Below are positions 50,501 to 57,537 of a stretch of 64,000 nt of DNA, piece by piece. The notes under the pieces are model-generated. The model was not told the origin of the DNA and did not search any database. It saw nothing but the letters and a program-made list of their open reading frames with translations. Numbering within the stretch: position 1 is the stretch's first letter; the number at the start of each line of letters is the position of its first letter. This DNA comes from an uncultured Reyranella sp. (GTDB taxonomy: Bacteria; Pseudomonadota; Alphaproteobacteria; Reyranellales; Reyranellaceae). The stretch is from positions 124,001 to 188,000 of the forward strand of contig NZ_CAMFKM010000010.1 of the NCBI RefSeq assembly GCF_945957355.1, in the 5' to 3' direction. Both the position numbers and the translations under genes were made by a program.

Positions 50501-51013
50501 CACGCCGCCGCGGATCAAGGGCTCGCCACCCTTCGCGACCAGCCGCGTGAGCGCCGCCGACAAGGTGTTCTCGCTGCTGGTCGCGGTCAGCCGGCCGGTC
50601 AGCATCAAGCCCCAGGTCGCGGCATTGACGAACAGCGACGGGCTTTGCCCGAGATGCGCGCGCCAGTCGCCGCCACCGATCTTGTCGCGGATCAGCGCGT
50701 CGCGGGTTTCGTCGTCGGGAATGCGCAGCAGTGCCTCGGCGAGGCACATCAGCGCCACGCCCTCCTGGCTCGACAATGCATATTCGTGGATCAGCCCTTC
50801 GACGCCGCCCGACGGCACCTTGGCCCGCAGCGCTTCGACCAGCCGCACGGCCAGCGCACGCGCCCTGGCCGTCGCCGCGGGCGTCAGGGTCGCGAGATCG
50901 AGCAGAGGCGGCACGCAGTCGGGCTCGGGCCGGCGACAGGCCGCCGTGATTGATGCACGCAGCGGCGGCTGCAGTCTCAGCGAACGGACGAAGGTTTCAA
51001 ACGGTGCCGTCAT
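47594..51013 (-). CDS. putA: Bifunctional proline dehydrogenase/L-glutamate gamma-semialdehyde dehydrogenase
   Basis: A protein of 1139 residues that oxidises proline to glutamate in two steps. The FAD-dependent proline dehydrogenase barrel (about residues 130-430) has GPGISLKLSALHPRYSRSQA, RLVKGAYWDSEIKRAQ and IYAPVGTHETLLAYLVRRLL. The aldehyde dehydrogenase part (about 530-960) has SPWNFPLSIFTGQVAGALAA, VFTGSTEAAQSI, AETGGQNAMVADSS (Glu) and the catalytic Cys in SAGQRCSALR. A C-terminal region of about 160 residues follows. The N-terminal ribbon-helix-helix DNA-binding domain of enteric PutA is absent, so autorepression is not expected. Confidence 0.96.
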   Translation of the reverse strand: MTAPFETFVRSLRLQPPLRASITAACRRPEPDCVPPLLDLATLTPAATARARALAVRLVEALRAKVPSGGVEGLIHEYALSSQEGVALMCLAEALLRIPDDETRDALIRDKIGGGDWRAHLGQSPSLFVNAATWGLMLTGRLTATSSENTLSAALTRLVAKGGEPLIRGGVNIAMRLMGEQFVSGQTIEEALGNGRRLEAEGFRYSYDMLGEAAITAGQAEHYRLAYERAIHAIGKASAGRGIYEGPGISLKLSALHPRYSRSQAERVHAELYPRLRDLAMLARSYDIGVNIDAEEADRLELSLDLLERLCFDPALEGWNGIGFVVQAYQKRAAFVIDHLIDLGRRSRHRLMIRLVKGAYWDSEIKRAQVEGLEDFPVFTRKIHTDVSYLACARKLLAAPDAAFPQFATHNALTLASIHAMAGENFYAGQYEFQCLHGMGEPLYEEVVGRDKLNRPCRIYAPVGTHETLLAYLVRRLLENGANTSFVNQVADPDVTTSSLLADPVERARALTPVGAPHPMILLPRDLFGPQRANSRGLDLVSEDVLAVLAHELTGSASTPLRAMPVLADGPRDGTEREVRNPADKGDLIGTVVDATPELVDEACATAEPWSAAPADRAAILRRAADLMEARLEKLLGPIMREAGKTLGNAVGEVREAVDFLRYYAGNIAGFDNETHRPLGVVACISPWNFPLSIFTGQVAGALAAGNAVIAKPAEETPLIASLAVAILREAGVPATALQLLPGDGEVGKRLVANARVAGVVFTGSTEAAQSINRTLARRLGADGKPVPLIAETGGQNAMVADSSALPEQLVIDVLSSAFDSAGQRCSALRVLCLQDDIADRVVPLLQGAMAELGIGNPDRLPVDVGPVISTEARKRLLDHVDRMRAAGHRIHQAPLPAEAVQGTFVPPTLIEIGAVSDLPGEVFGPVLHFLRYARDDMEKIIRAVNATGFGLTFGVQSRIDETIDRATAASAAGNQYVNRNMIGAVVGVQPFGGHGLSGTGPKAGGPLYVHRLLSRRPSIDVSQGERAGPVGERNSYALRPRGTILCVASDGAELKAQQALVQATGNRVAASESEDIAAVLFAGSSEELVTLTRRIADRPGRIVPVHVAPYPRELLFDEVSLSVNTAAAGGNASLMAVG

Positions 51014-51020
51014 CTTCGGC

Positions 51021-51425
51021 CTACTTGTACGAAGACACCTCGATCAGGTTGCCGTCGGGATCGCGGCAATAGACCGAGACGATCGTTCCCATCGCGCCCA
51101 TCTTCTCGCCCGGTCCCTCTTCGATCGCCACGCCACAGCTCCGGAAATGGTCGGCCACCGCCTGGGGCGTCGACTGCGTGAGAAAGCAGAGATCGTCGCT
51201 GCCCGGCGCCACCGTCCTGCCCGTGAACCATTGCTCCTGTGTGGCGGTCATGGGCCGGAGGTTGATCTTCTGGCGGCCGAAATGCATCGACATGACGCGA
51301 TGGCCGGGTCGTGGCTCGGTGACCTTGCGCACCATGCCAAGCACCCTCTCGTACCAGGCGGCGGCGACCTCGATGTCGCGTACGTTGATGACGATATGAT
51401 CCAGGGCCTCGACGACAATAGCCAT
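51021..51425 (-). CDS. VOC-superfamily protein (glyoxalase/bleomycin-resistance-like)
   Basis: A single-module VOC protein of 134 residues; the ATG at 51425 has a GAGGT ribosome site. It begins MAIVVEALDHIVINVRDIEV with the usual first-ligand His (His10), has AAAWYERVLGMVRKV and ends YCRDPDGNLIEVSSYK, whose Glu is the usual C-terminal metal ligand. Fold members form dimers and bind a metal for isomerisation or dioxygenation. It ends seven bases before putA and is probably co-transcribed with it. Confidence 0.85.
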   Translation of the reverse strand: MAIVVEALDHIVINVRDIEVAAAWYERVLGMVRKVTEPRPGHRVMSMHFGRQKINLRPMTATQEQWFTGRTVAPGSDDLCFLTQSTPQAVADHFRSCGVAIEEGPGEKMGAMGTIVSVYCRDPDGNLIEVSSYK

Positions 51426-51492
51426 TGCATGACCTCGAGCGTAAGAACGCCAGAGTGAACCCGCCCCCTCCTCCCGTCCATCCGCCTGCGCC

Positions 51493-53976
51493 GTGACAAA
51501 GGGATCGGTGGAGCCGCTTCCCGTCGACGAGGCGCTGCCGCGTCTCAAGGCCGCGCTGGTGGGCGGCACTGCCGCCGTGCTGGTGGCTCCGCCGGGTGCC
51601 GGCAAAACGACGCGCGTGCCGCTGGCGCTGCTCGATGCGCCGTGGCTCGGCGGGCGCAAGATTATCATGCAGGAGCCGCGACGGCTGGCCGCGCGCGCCG
51701 CCGCGCGTCGCATGGCCGCGAGCCTGGGCGAGTCGGTCGGCGAGACCGTGGGCTATCGCGTGCGCTTCGATGCCAAAGTCGGACCGAAGACCCGCATCGA
51801 GGTTGTCACCGACGGCCTCTTCCTGCGCCTGCTGCAGGATGACCCGTCGCTCGAGTCCGTGGGCTGCGTGATCTTCGACGAGCTGCACGAGCGCGGCCTC
51901 GAAACCGACCTGTCCTTTGCCCTGGTGTGCGAAGCGCAGGCCGCGTTGCGCGAGGATCTGCGCGTGGTGGCGATGTCGGCGACCCTCGATTCCGGCCCGG
52001 TGTCGGCGCGGCTGGGCGGCGCGCCGGTGATCGAAAGTGCGGGCCGCATGTTCCCGGTCGATACGCGCTATCTCGATCGCGAGCCGGCCGGTCGCGTAGA
52101 GGATAATGTAGCCGCGGCCGTGCGTCGTGCGATCGCGGAGGAAAGCGGCAGCGTGCTCGTCTTCCTGCCGGGCGTCGGCGAGATCCGCCGGGTCGAGGAG
52201 CGGCTGCAGGGCATCGGCGCCGACGTCGACGTGGCGCCGCTCTTTGGCGACCTGTCGCCTGCCGACCAGGACCGCGCCATCGCGCCCTCGCCGCCGGGCC
52301 GGCGCAAGGTCGTGCTGGCGACGTCGATCGCCGAGACCAGCCTCACCATCGAAGGCGTGCGCATCGTGATCGACAGCGGCCAGATGCGGGTGCCGAAATT
52401 CTCGCCGCGCTCGGGCATGACGCGGCTCGAAACCGTGCGCGTCAGCCAGGCCTCGGCCGACCAACGGCGCGGCCGCGCCGGCCGTCTCGAACCCGGTATC
52501 TGCTATCGCCTGTGGCCGGAGCAGGCGCAGCGCGGGCTGTTGCCCTTCACGCCGCCCGAGATCCTCGACGCCGACCTGGCGCCGCTGGCGCTGGAGCTGG
52601 CGGCCTGGGGCACCGGCGATGCCGCGAGCTTGCCGTGGCTGACGCCGCCGCCCGCCGCCTCGCTCGCGACGGCGCGCACGCTGCTGGCCGATCTCGGCGC
52701 GATCGATGCCGCGGGCGCGATCACGGCGCATGGCCGCGCCATGGTGCGGCTCGGCCAGCATCCGCGCATCGCCCATCTTGTCCTGAAAGGTCGCGAGTTG
52801 GGACAGGGCAAGGTCGCCGCCCTGCTCGCCGCCATCCTGGGCGAGCGCGATTTTCTGCGCCTGCCACCCGGCCAGCGCGACGCCGATCTCCGGCACCGGG
52901 TCGACATCGCGCTGAGCGGCCGGCGCGACGGTACTTTGCGGCTGATTCAGGAGGCAGCACGTCGCCTGATGCCACGCAACGGGGGCGAGGAACGACCCGA
53001 CATCGCCATGACGGGTGCGCTGCTGGCGCTCTCCTACCCCGACCGGGTCGGCCGCCGCCGCCCCGGCACGGCCGGCCGCTATCTCCTGTCGGGCGGCCGT
53101 GGTGCGGCCTTGCCCGAAGGCGATCCGATGGCAAACGAGGAATTCCTGGTCGTGGCCGATCTCGATGGCTCGGCGCAGGTATCGCGCATCTTCCTTGCCG
53201 CGCCGATCACGGCCGCGGAGATCGAGGAACTCTACGCCGACCGCATCGTCGACGAGCAGCTCGTGCAATGGAGCGCGCGCGACGGCGCAGTGCTGGCGCG
53301 ACGGCGGCGCCGGCTGGGCGCGCTCGCGCTGGAGGACAAGCCGCTCAGTCAGCCCGATCCGGAGAAGGTGCGGGCCGCCATGCTCGACGGCGTGCGCCAA
53401 CTCGGGCTCGGCGCCCTGCCCTGGAGCGACGACCTCGTGCGCTGGCGCGAGCGCATCGGCTTCCTGCGCCGCCATGCCGGCGAGGACTGGCCCGATCTTT
53501 CGGACGCGGCCCTGCTGGCGTCATTGGCGGAGTGGCTTGGCCCCCATCTCGAAGGTGTGTCGCGCCGGGATCATCTCACGCGCATCGATCTTGGTTCGGC
53601 ACTGAAAGCGCTGGTGCCGTGGGAGAAACAGCGCGAGGTCGAGCGGCTGGTGCCGACGCATGTCGAGGTGCCGAGCGGATCGCGGGTGGCGATCGACTAT
53701 GCCAACCCGGACGAGCCGACACTGTCGGTACGCCTGCAGGAGATGTTCGGCCTCACGGAGACGCCGCGCGTCGCCGGCGGCAAGGTGCCGCTCACCATCC
53801 ACCTGCTGTCGCCCGCGCGCCGGCCGGTGCAGGTGACGCGCGACCTCGCGAGCTTCTGGGCCAATGGCTACAAGGCCGTGAAATCCGAACTCAAGGGTCG
53901 CTATCCGCGCCACTACTGGCCGGACGATCCGTTGGTCGCCGAACCCACCGCGCGCGCCCGGCCCAGACCGCGTTAG
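51493..53976 (+). CDS. hrpB: ATP-dependent RNA helicase HrpB
   Basis: A DEAH/RHA helicase of 827 residues, close to the family norm of about 820. It has a GTG start at 51493 without a clear ribosome site. Motifs: Walker A APPGAGKTTR (residues 32-41), the DExH box DELHERG, motif III MSATLDS and motif VI QRRGRAGR. The HrpB-specific C-terminal domain follows with SQPDPEKVRAAMLDGVRQLG and AEPTARARPRPR at the end. It is cytoplasmic; role in RNA metabolism is incompletely known. Its stop overlaps the stop of the convergent DUF2798 gene (TTAG). Confidence 0.95.
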   Translation: MTKGSVEPLPVDEALPRLKAALVGGTAAVLVAPPGAGKTTRVPLALLDAPWLGGRKIIMQEPRRLAARAAARRMAASLGESVGETVGYRVRFDAKVGPKTRIEVVTDGLFLRLLQDDPSLESVGCVIFDELHERGLETDLSFALVCEAQAALREDLRVVAMSATLDSGPVSARLGGAPVIESAGRMFPVDTRYLDREPAGRVEDNVAAAVRRAIAEESGSVLVFLPGVGEIRRVEERLQGIGADVDVAPLFGDLSPADQDRAIAPSPPGRRKVVLATSIAETSLTIEGVRIVIDSGQMRVPKFSPRSGMTRLETVRVSQASADQRRGRAGRLEPGICYRLWPEQAQRGLLPFTPPEILDADLAPLALELAAWGTGDAASLPWLTPPPAASLATARTLLADLGAIDAAGAITAHGRAMVRLGQHPRIAHLVLKGRELGQGKVAALLAAILGERDFLRLPPGQRDADLRHRVDIALSGRRDGTLRLIQEAARRLMPRNGGEERPDIAMTGALLALSYPDRVGRRRPGTAGRYLLSGGRGAALPEGDPMANEEFLVVADLDGSAQVSRIFLAAPITAAEIEELYADRIVDEQLVQWSARDGAVLARRRRRLGALALEDKPLSQPDPEKVRAAMLDGVRQLGLGALPWSDDLVRWRERIGFLRRHAGEDWPDLSDAALLASLAEWLGPHLEGVSRRDHLTRIDLGSALKALVPWEKQREVERLVPTHVEVPSGSRVAIDYANPDEPTLSVRLQEMFGLTETPRVAGGKVPLTIHLLSPARRPVQVTRDLASFWANGYKAVKSELKGRYPRHYWPDDPLVAEPTARARPRPR

Positions 53977-54206
53977 CGGACCTCGATCAGCAGAGACAGC
54001 AGGCGGCGCATCAGCGGCATCAGGAACAGCATCGTCGGGAAGGCGACCATCCAGGAGGCCATCCACGATTCCATCCAGCGCGCGGTCATGCCGGGCTCCA
54101 GACCCATCGCCCGGAAGGTGGCGATCCCGGAGACGATGAAGGTCATGACGAAGGTCAGCGCCAGGGGCATGGCGATGTGCATCGTACGGGCGGGGAGTTT
54201 CTTCAC
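53973..54206 (-). CDS. Small two-span membrane protein (DUF2798)
   Basis: A protein of 77 residues. A GTG at 54206 is chosen because it begins VKKLPART, matching the conserved K-L-P-A-R start of DUF2798 proteins; an internal ATG at 54182 is the alternative. Two hydrophobic spans follow (ALTFVMTFIVSGIATF and SWMVAFPTMLFLMPLMRRL). Function is unknown. It is divergent from the amidase gene across 63 bases. Confidence 0.72.
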   Translation of the reverse strand: MKKLPARTMHIAMPLALTFVMTFIVSGIATFRAMGLEPGMTARWMESWMASWMVAFPTMLFLMPLMRRLLSLLIEVR

Positions 54207-54269
54207 GGCGGGCCGGACAATATGGTACGGGCTTGGATCTCGTCCATCCCCGTTGCGGAACCCTCCCCC

Positions 54270-55727
54270 ATGTCCCTCGCCCTCCCGTTCCAGACCGCCA
54301 AGCAGCTCGCCGCTGCGGTCCGGAAGAAGAAGATCGGCTGCCTCGAACTGCTCGACCTCTACCTGAAGCGCGTCGAGGCCTATAATCCCGAGCTCAACGC
54401 CATCATCGCGACCGACATCGAAGGCGCCCGCAAGCGAGCCAAGGCCGCGGACCGCGCGGTCAGGGCCGGCAAGAAGCTCGGACCGCTGCACGGCGTGCCA
54501 ATGACCATCAAGGAATCCTTCGACGTCGCGGGCTTCCCCACCACCTGGGGCGATCCCGCCTTCAAGGACACGGTCGCGACACAGAATTCGCTGGTCACAC
54601 AGCGCATGATGGATGCCGGCGTCACTCTGTTCGGCAAGACCAACGTGCCGCTGAACCTCGCCGACTGGCAGAGCTACAACGAAGTCTACGGCTCGACCAA
54701 CAATCCCTGGGATCTCGGCCGCACGCCGGGCGGCTCCTCGGGCGGGTCGGCTGCGGCACTGGCCGCCGGCCTCACCGGCATCGAAGCCGGCAGCGACATC
54801 GGCGCCTCGATCCGCAACCCCGCCCATTACTGCGGCGTGTGGGGTCACAAGCCGACCTGGGGCGTGGTCTCGCCCAAGGGCCATGCCCTGGCGGGCGCCG
54901 TGGCCTATGGCGACATCGGCGTGGTGGGTCCGCTGGCGCGCGGCGCGGAGGATCTCGAGATCGCGCTCAGCGCGATGGCCGGCCCCGATGCGGTCGACGG
55001 CCGCGGCTGGACGCTCACCTTGCCGCGCTCGAAGAAGACGAAGCTGCGCGACTTCAAGGTCGCGGTGCTGCTGACCGACCCGAACGCAGAAGTCGACGAT
55101 TCGGTGCAGGAGCAGATCTCGAAGCTCGCCGCGTTCCTGGCCAAGAACAAGGTCAAGGTGAGCGACAAGGCGCGGCCGGAGATCGACACGGTCGAGCTGA
55201 ACGACGTCTATATCCGGCTGCTGCGAGCGGCGACCTCGGGCCGCATGAGCGACGCCGTCTACGAGCAGGCGATCAAGGACGCCGCGAGCCTGCCGGCCGA
55301 CGACATGAGCTACTTCGCCCAGATGCAGCGCGGCAATTCGCTGCCCCATCGCACCTGGCTGCAGCTGAACGAGAAGCGCCACAGGATGCGGCTCGCCTGG
55401 GATGCCTTCTTCCAGGACTACGACCTGATGCTCTGCCCCGTTGCCGTGACCGCGGCCTTCCCGCACGACCAGGCGGGATTGCGCCACAAGCGCACGATCG
55501 TCGTGAACAACAAGCAGGTGCCGGTGGTCGACCAGATCTTCTGGGCCGGCTACTCGGGCGTCACCTGGCTGCCTTCGACGGTCGCCCCGATCGGCCAGAG
55601 CAAGGAAGGCCTGCCGATCGGTGTGCAGATCATCGGCCGCCAGTACGGCGACTACGAGTGCATCCAGTTCGCCAAGCTGCTGGAGAAGGAATATCGCGGC
55701 TTCGTGCCGCCGCCGGCCTATAGCTGA
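54270..55727 (+). CDS. Amidase-signature-family amidohydrolase
   Basis: An enzyme of 485 residues with an intact Ser-cisSer-Lys triad: Lys81 in [12 protein letters not shown], cis-Ser156 in [12 protein letters not shown] and nucleophile Ser180 in [13 protein letters not shown]. Members hydrolyse amides such as indole-acetamide, nicotinamide or fatty amides. The C-terminal substrate pocket ([20 protein letters not shown]) fits the family. No GatB or GatC is near, so it is probably not GatA of the tRNA amidotransferase. Starts at 54222 and 54270 are both possible. The apt gene follows after 14 bases. Confidence 0.88.
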   Translation: MSLALPFQTAKQLAAAVRKKKIGCLELLDLYLKRVEAYNPELNAIIATDIEGARKRAKAADRAVRAGKKLGPLHGVPMTIKESFDVAGFPTTWGDPAFKDTVATQNSLVTQRMMDAGVTLFGKTNVPLNLADWQSYNEVYGSTNNPWDLGRTPGGSSGGSAAALAAGLTGIEAGSDIGASIRNPAHYCGVWGHKPTWGVVSPKGHALAGAVAYGDIGVVGPLARGAEDLEIALSAMAGPDAVDGRGWTLTLPRSKKTKLRDFKVAVLLTDPNAEVDDSVQEQISKLAAFLAKNKVKVSDKARPEIDTVELNDVYIRLLRAATSGRMSDAVYEQAIKDAASLPADDMSYFAQMQRGNSLPHRTWLQLNEKRHRMRLAWDAFFQDYDLMLCPVAVTAAFPHDQAGLRHKRTIVVNNKQVPVVDQIFWAGYSGVTWLPSTVAPIGQSKEGLPIGVQIIGRQYGDYECIQFAKLLEKEYRGFVPPPAYS

Positions 55728-55741
55728 GTTCAGGAGACAGA

Positions 55742-56269
55742 ATGTCCAAGGATATCGACCTCAAGAAGCACATTCGCTCGATTCCCGACTTCCCCAAGCC
55801 GGGCATCCTCTTCTACGACATCTCGACGCTGCTGGCGCATCCCAAGGCCTGGCACACCGCCATCGAACGGCTCGCCGACCTGATCCGGCCGCACAAGCCC
55901 GACGTTCTGGCGGGAATCGAATCGCGTGGCTTCCTGCTGGCCGCCCCGCTCGCCCTGGCATTGGGTACCGGCTTCGTGATGATGCGCAAGCAGGGCAAGC
56001 TGCCCGGCACGACGGTGCGCCACACCTATTCGCTGGAATACGGCACCGACACGATCGAGATCCAGCAGGACGCGGTGCACAAGGGCGCCCGCGTCGTCCT
56101 CGTCGACGACCTGCTGGCGACCGGCGGCACAATGGCCGCCGCGGTGAACCTGCTCGAAACAGTCGGCGCCGTCGTACCCGCGACCGCGGTCATCATCGAG
56201 CTCACCTTCCTCGAAGGCCGCAAGAAGCTCGCGCCGCGGGTCGAAACGCTGCTGCAGTACGACAGTTAG
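55742..56269 (+). CDS. apt: Adenine phosphoribosyltransferase
   Basis: A purine-salvage enzyme of 175 residues that converts adenine and PRPP to AMP. The PRPP-binding motif is [14 protein letters not shown]; other typical blocks are [19 protein letters not shown] near the N-terminus and [19 protein letters not shown]. The start follows AGGAGACAGA. It lies 14 bases after the amidase gene, so the two are probably one transcript, and is followed by a strong hairpin at 56281-56311. Confidence 0.95.
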   Translation: MSKDIDLKKHIRSIPDFPKPGILFYDISTLLAHPKAWHTAIERLADLIRPHKPDVLAGIESRGFLLAAPLALALGTGFVMMRKQGKLPGTTVRHTYSLEYGTDTIEIQQDAVHKGARVVLVDDLLATGGTMAAAVNLLETVGAVVPATAVIIELTFLEGRKKLAPRVETLLQYDS

Positions 56270-56280
56270 AGTTTCGAACT

Positions 56281-56311
56281 CTTCCCCTTTGCGGATTCCG
56301 CAAAGGGGAAG
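56281..56311. terminator. Strong hairpin after apt, possible terminator
   Basis: CTTCCCCTTTGCGG and CCGCAAAGGGGAAG form a perfect 14-bp stem with a three-base ATT loop, 11 bases after the apt stop. It is followed by TGTCCTTGTCTT, which is T-containing but not a clean T-tract. It most likely ends or stabilises the amidase-apt transcript. Confidence 0.65.
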
Positions 56312-56351
56312 TGTCCTTGTCTTGCGAGTGCGATGGGGTCATGCCCCCTCC

Positions 56352-56387
56352 GCCCCTCCGGGGCACCTCCCCATCTGAATGGGGAGG
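56352..56387. other. Two small hairpins in the leader of the DUF2817 gene
   Basis: A GCCCC-TCC-GGGGC stem-loop is followed by CCTCCCCAT-CTGA-ATGGGGAGG, a perfect 9-bp stem with a four-base loop. Similar CTCCCCAT...ATGGGGAG hairpins recur in intergenic DNA of alphaproteobacteria, from memory. The distance to the start (about 60 bases) would allow a role in mRNA stability or translation; this is speculative. Confidence 0.4.
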
Positions 56388-56445
56388 AAGGCCACGCTTT
56401 CCGCCTCGTCGCCAAACCGGCTACGATGACGGCCGGAGGAAATGC

Positions 56446-57537
56446 ATGTTCTCAGTGTCCGGGTGCTTCTCTGAAACCTATGCCGAGGCGCGCGCCAAGT
56501 TCTGCGCCGCCGCCGCCGAAGCCGGTGGCGCGCTGCGGTCCTGGCTGAACCCGAAGGCGCACGGCCCCAACGGCGAGAGACTGTTCCTCGACACGGCGCG
56601 CTTCGGGGCGGACGATGCCCAGAACATGCTGGTGCTGATCGCCGGCACGCACGGTGTCGAGGGTCATTGCGGCTCGGGTGCCGAGATCGCGTGGATGCGC
56701 TCGGGCGGTCCGGCGAAGCTTCCGAAGGATACCGGCGCGCTCCTGATCCATGCGCTCAACCCCTATGGCTTCGCATGGACGCGCCGCGTCACCGAGGACA
56801 ATGTCGATCTCAACCGCAACTTCGTCGACCACGACAAGGGCTATCCGAAGAACGACGGCTATCTCGAGATCGCGAATGCCGTCCTGCCGGTCGAATGGAA
56901 CGAGGCGAGCGCCGCCGAGACCGAACGCGTGTTCGGCGCCTTCGCGCAGAAGCACGGCGCCTTCGGCCTGCAGAGCGCGATCAGCGGCGGCCAGTACACG
57001 CACCCCGATGGGATCTTCTTCGGCGGCACTGCGCCCAGCTGGAGCAACCGCACGGTCCGCGCCGTCGCCCGCGAGGAGCTGTCGCGGGCGAAACGTGTCG
57101 GCATCATCGATTTCCATACCGGCCTCGGCCCGTTCGGCCATGGCGAGCTGATCTGCGCGGTGTCGCCCGGCGCCAAGTCGTTCGCCCGCGCCAAGGCCTG
57201 GTACGGTGACGAGATGACCTCCCCGGAAGGCGGCACCTCCACCTCGGCGGTCGTGGTCGGAGTCATGACCGACGCCTTCCCGCAGGAGCTGCCCGATGCC
57301 GAGGTTACGCCGGTCGCGCTGGAATACGGCACCTACACCGTACCGGAAGTGCTGAACGCGGTGCGCGCCGACAACTGGCTGCATCATCGTGGCGAACCCG
57401 GCTCGCCGCTGGGTCGCACGCTGAAAGCCGACATGAAGGAGCGCTTCTTCCCCGCCGGCGACAAATGGCGCGAGATGGTGTGGACGCGCGCCGACCAGAC
57501 GATCGGCTGGGCGCTGAAGGGAATGACCGGGGGATGA
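56446..57537 (+). CDS. DUF2817 (M14-like) metallopeptidase family protein
   Basis: A protein of 363 residues with the features of the DUF2817/M14-like group: a zinc-site HxxE in AGTHGVEGHCGSG (His69, Glu72), NVDLNRNFVDHDKGYPKN, a further His in IDFHTGLGPFGHGE, and a Glu in ALEYGTYTVPEV at the usual catalytic position. GGAGGAAATGC precedes the ATG at 56446. Carboxypeptidase or deacylase activity is possible; no substrate is known. It overlaps the patatin gene by four bases (ATGA) and is thus coupled to it. Confidence 0.82.
   Translation: MFSVSGCFSETYAEARAKFCAAAAEAGGALRSWLNPKAHGPNGERLFLDTARFGADDAQNMLVLIAGTHGVEGHCGSGAEIAWMRSGGPAKLPKDTGALLIHALNPYGFAWTRRVTEDNVDLNRNFVDHDKGYPKNDGYLEIANAVLPVEWNEASAAETERVFGAFAQKHGAFGLQSAISGGQYTHPDGIFFGGTAPSWSNRTVRAVAREELSRAKRVGIIDFHTGLGPFGHGELICAVSPGAKSFARAKAWYGDEMTSPEGGTSTSAVVVGVMTDAFPQELPDAEVTPVALEYGTYTVPEVLNAVRADNWLHHRGEPGSPLGRTLKADMKERFFPAGDKWREMVWTRADQTIGWALKGMTGG

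Noticed and set aside
49616..50953. 445-codon plus-strand frame opposite putA
   Set aside because: It is antisense to the conserved proline dehydrogenase domain and has no domain-like composition or ribosome site.
54222..54270. Upstream ATG for the amidase gene giving 16 extra residues
   Set aside because: The extra residues (MVRAWISSIPVAEPSP) do not resemble the family start and would leave only 15 bases to the divergent DUF2798 start; not impossible, but the later ATG is preferred.
54270..55727. Amidase as GatA of the tRNA amidotransferase
   Set aside because: The Ser-cisSer-Lys triad is shared by the whole family, gatB and gatC are absent, and the partner gene is apt; a free amidase is more likely.
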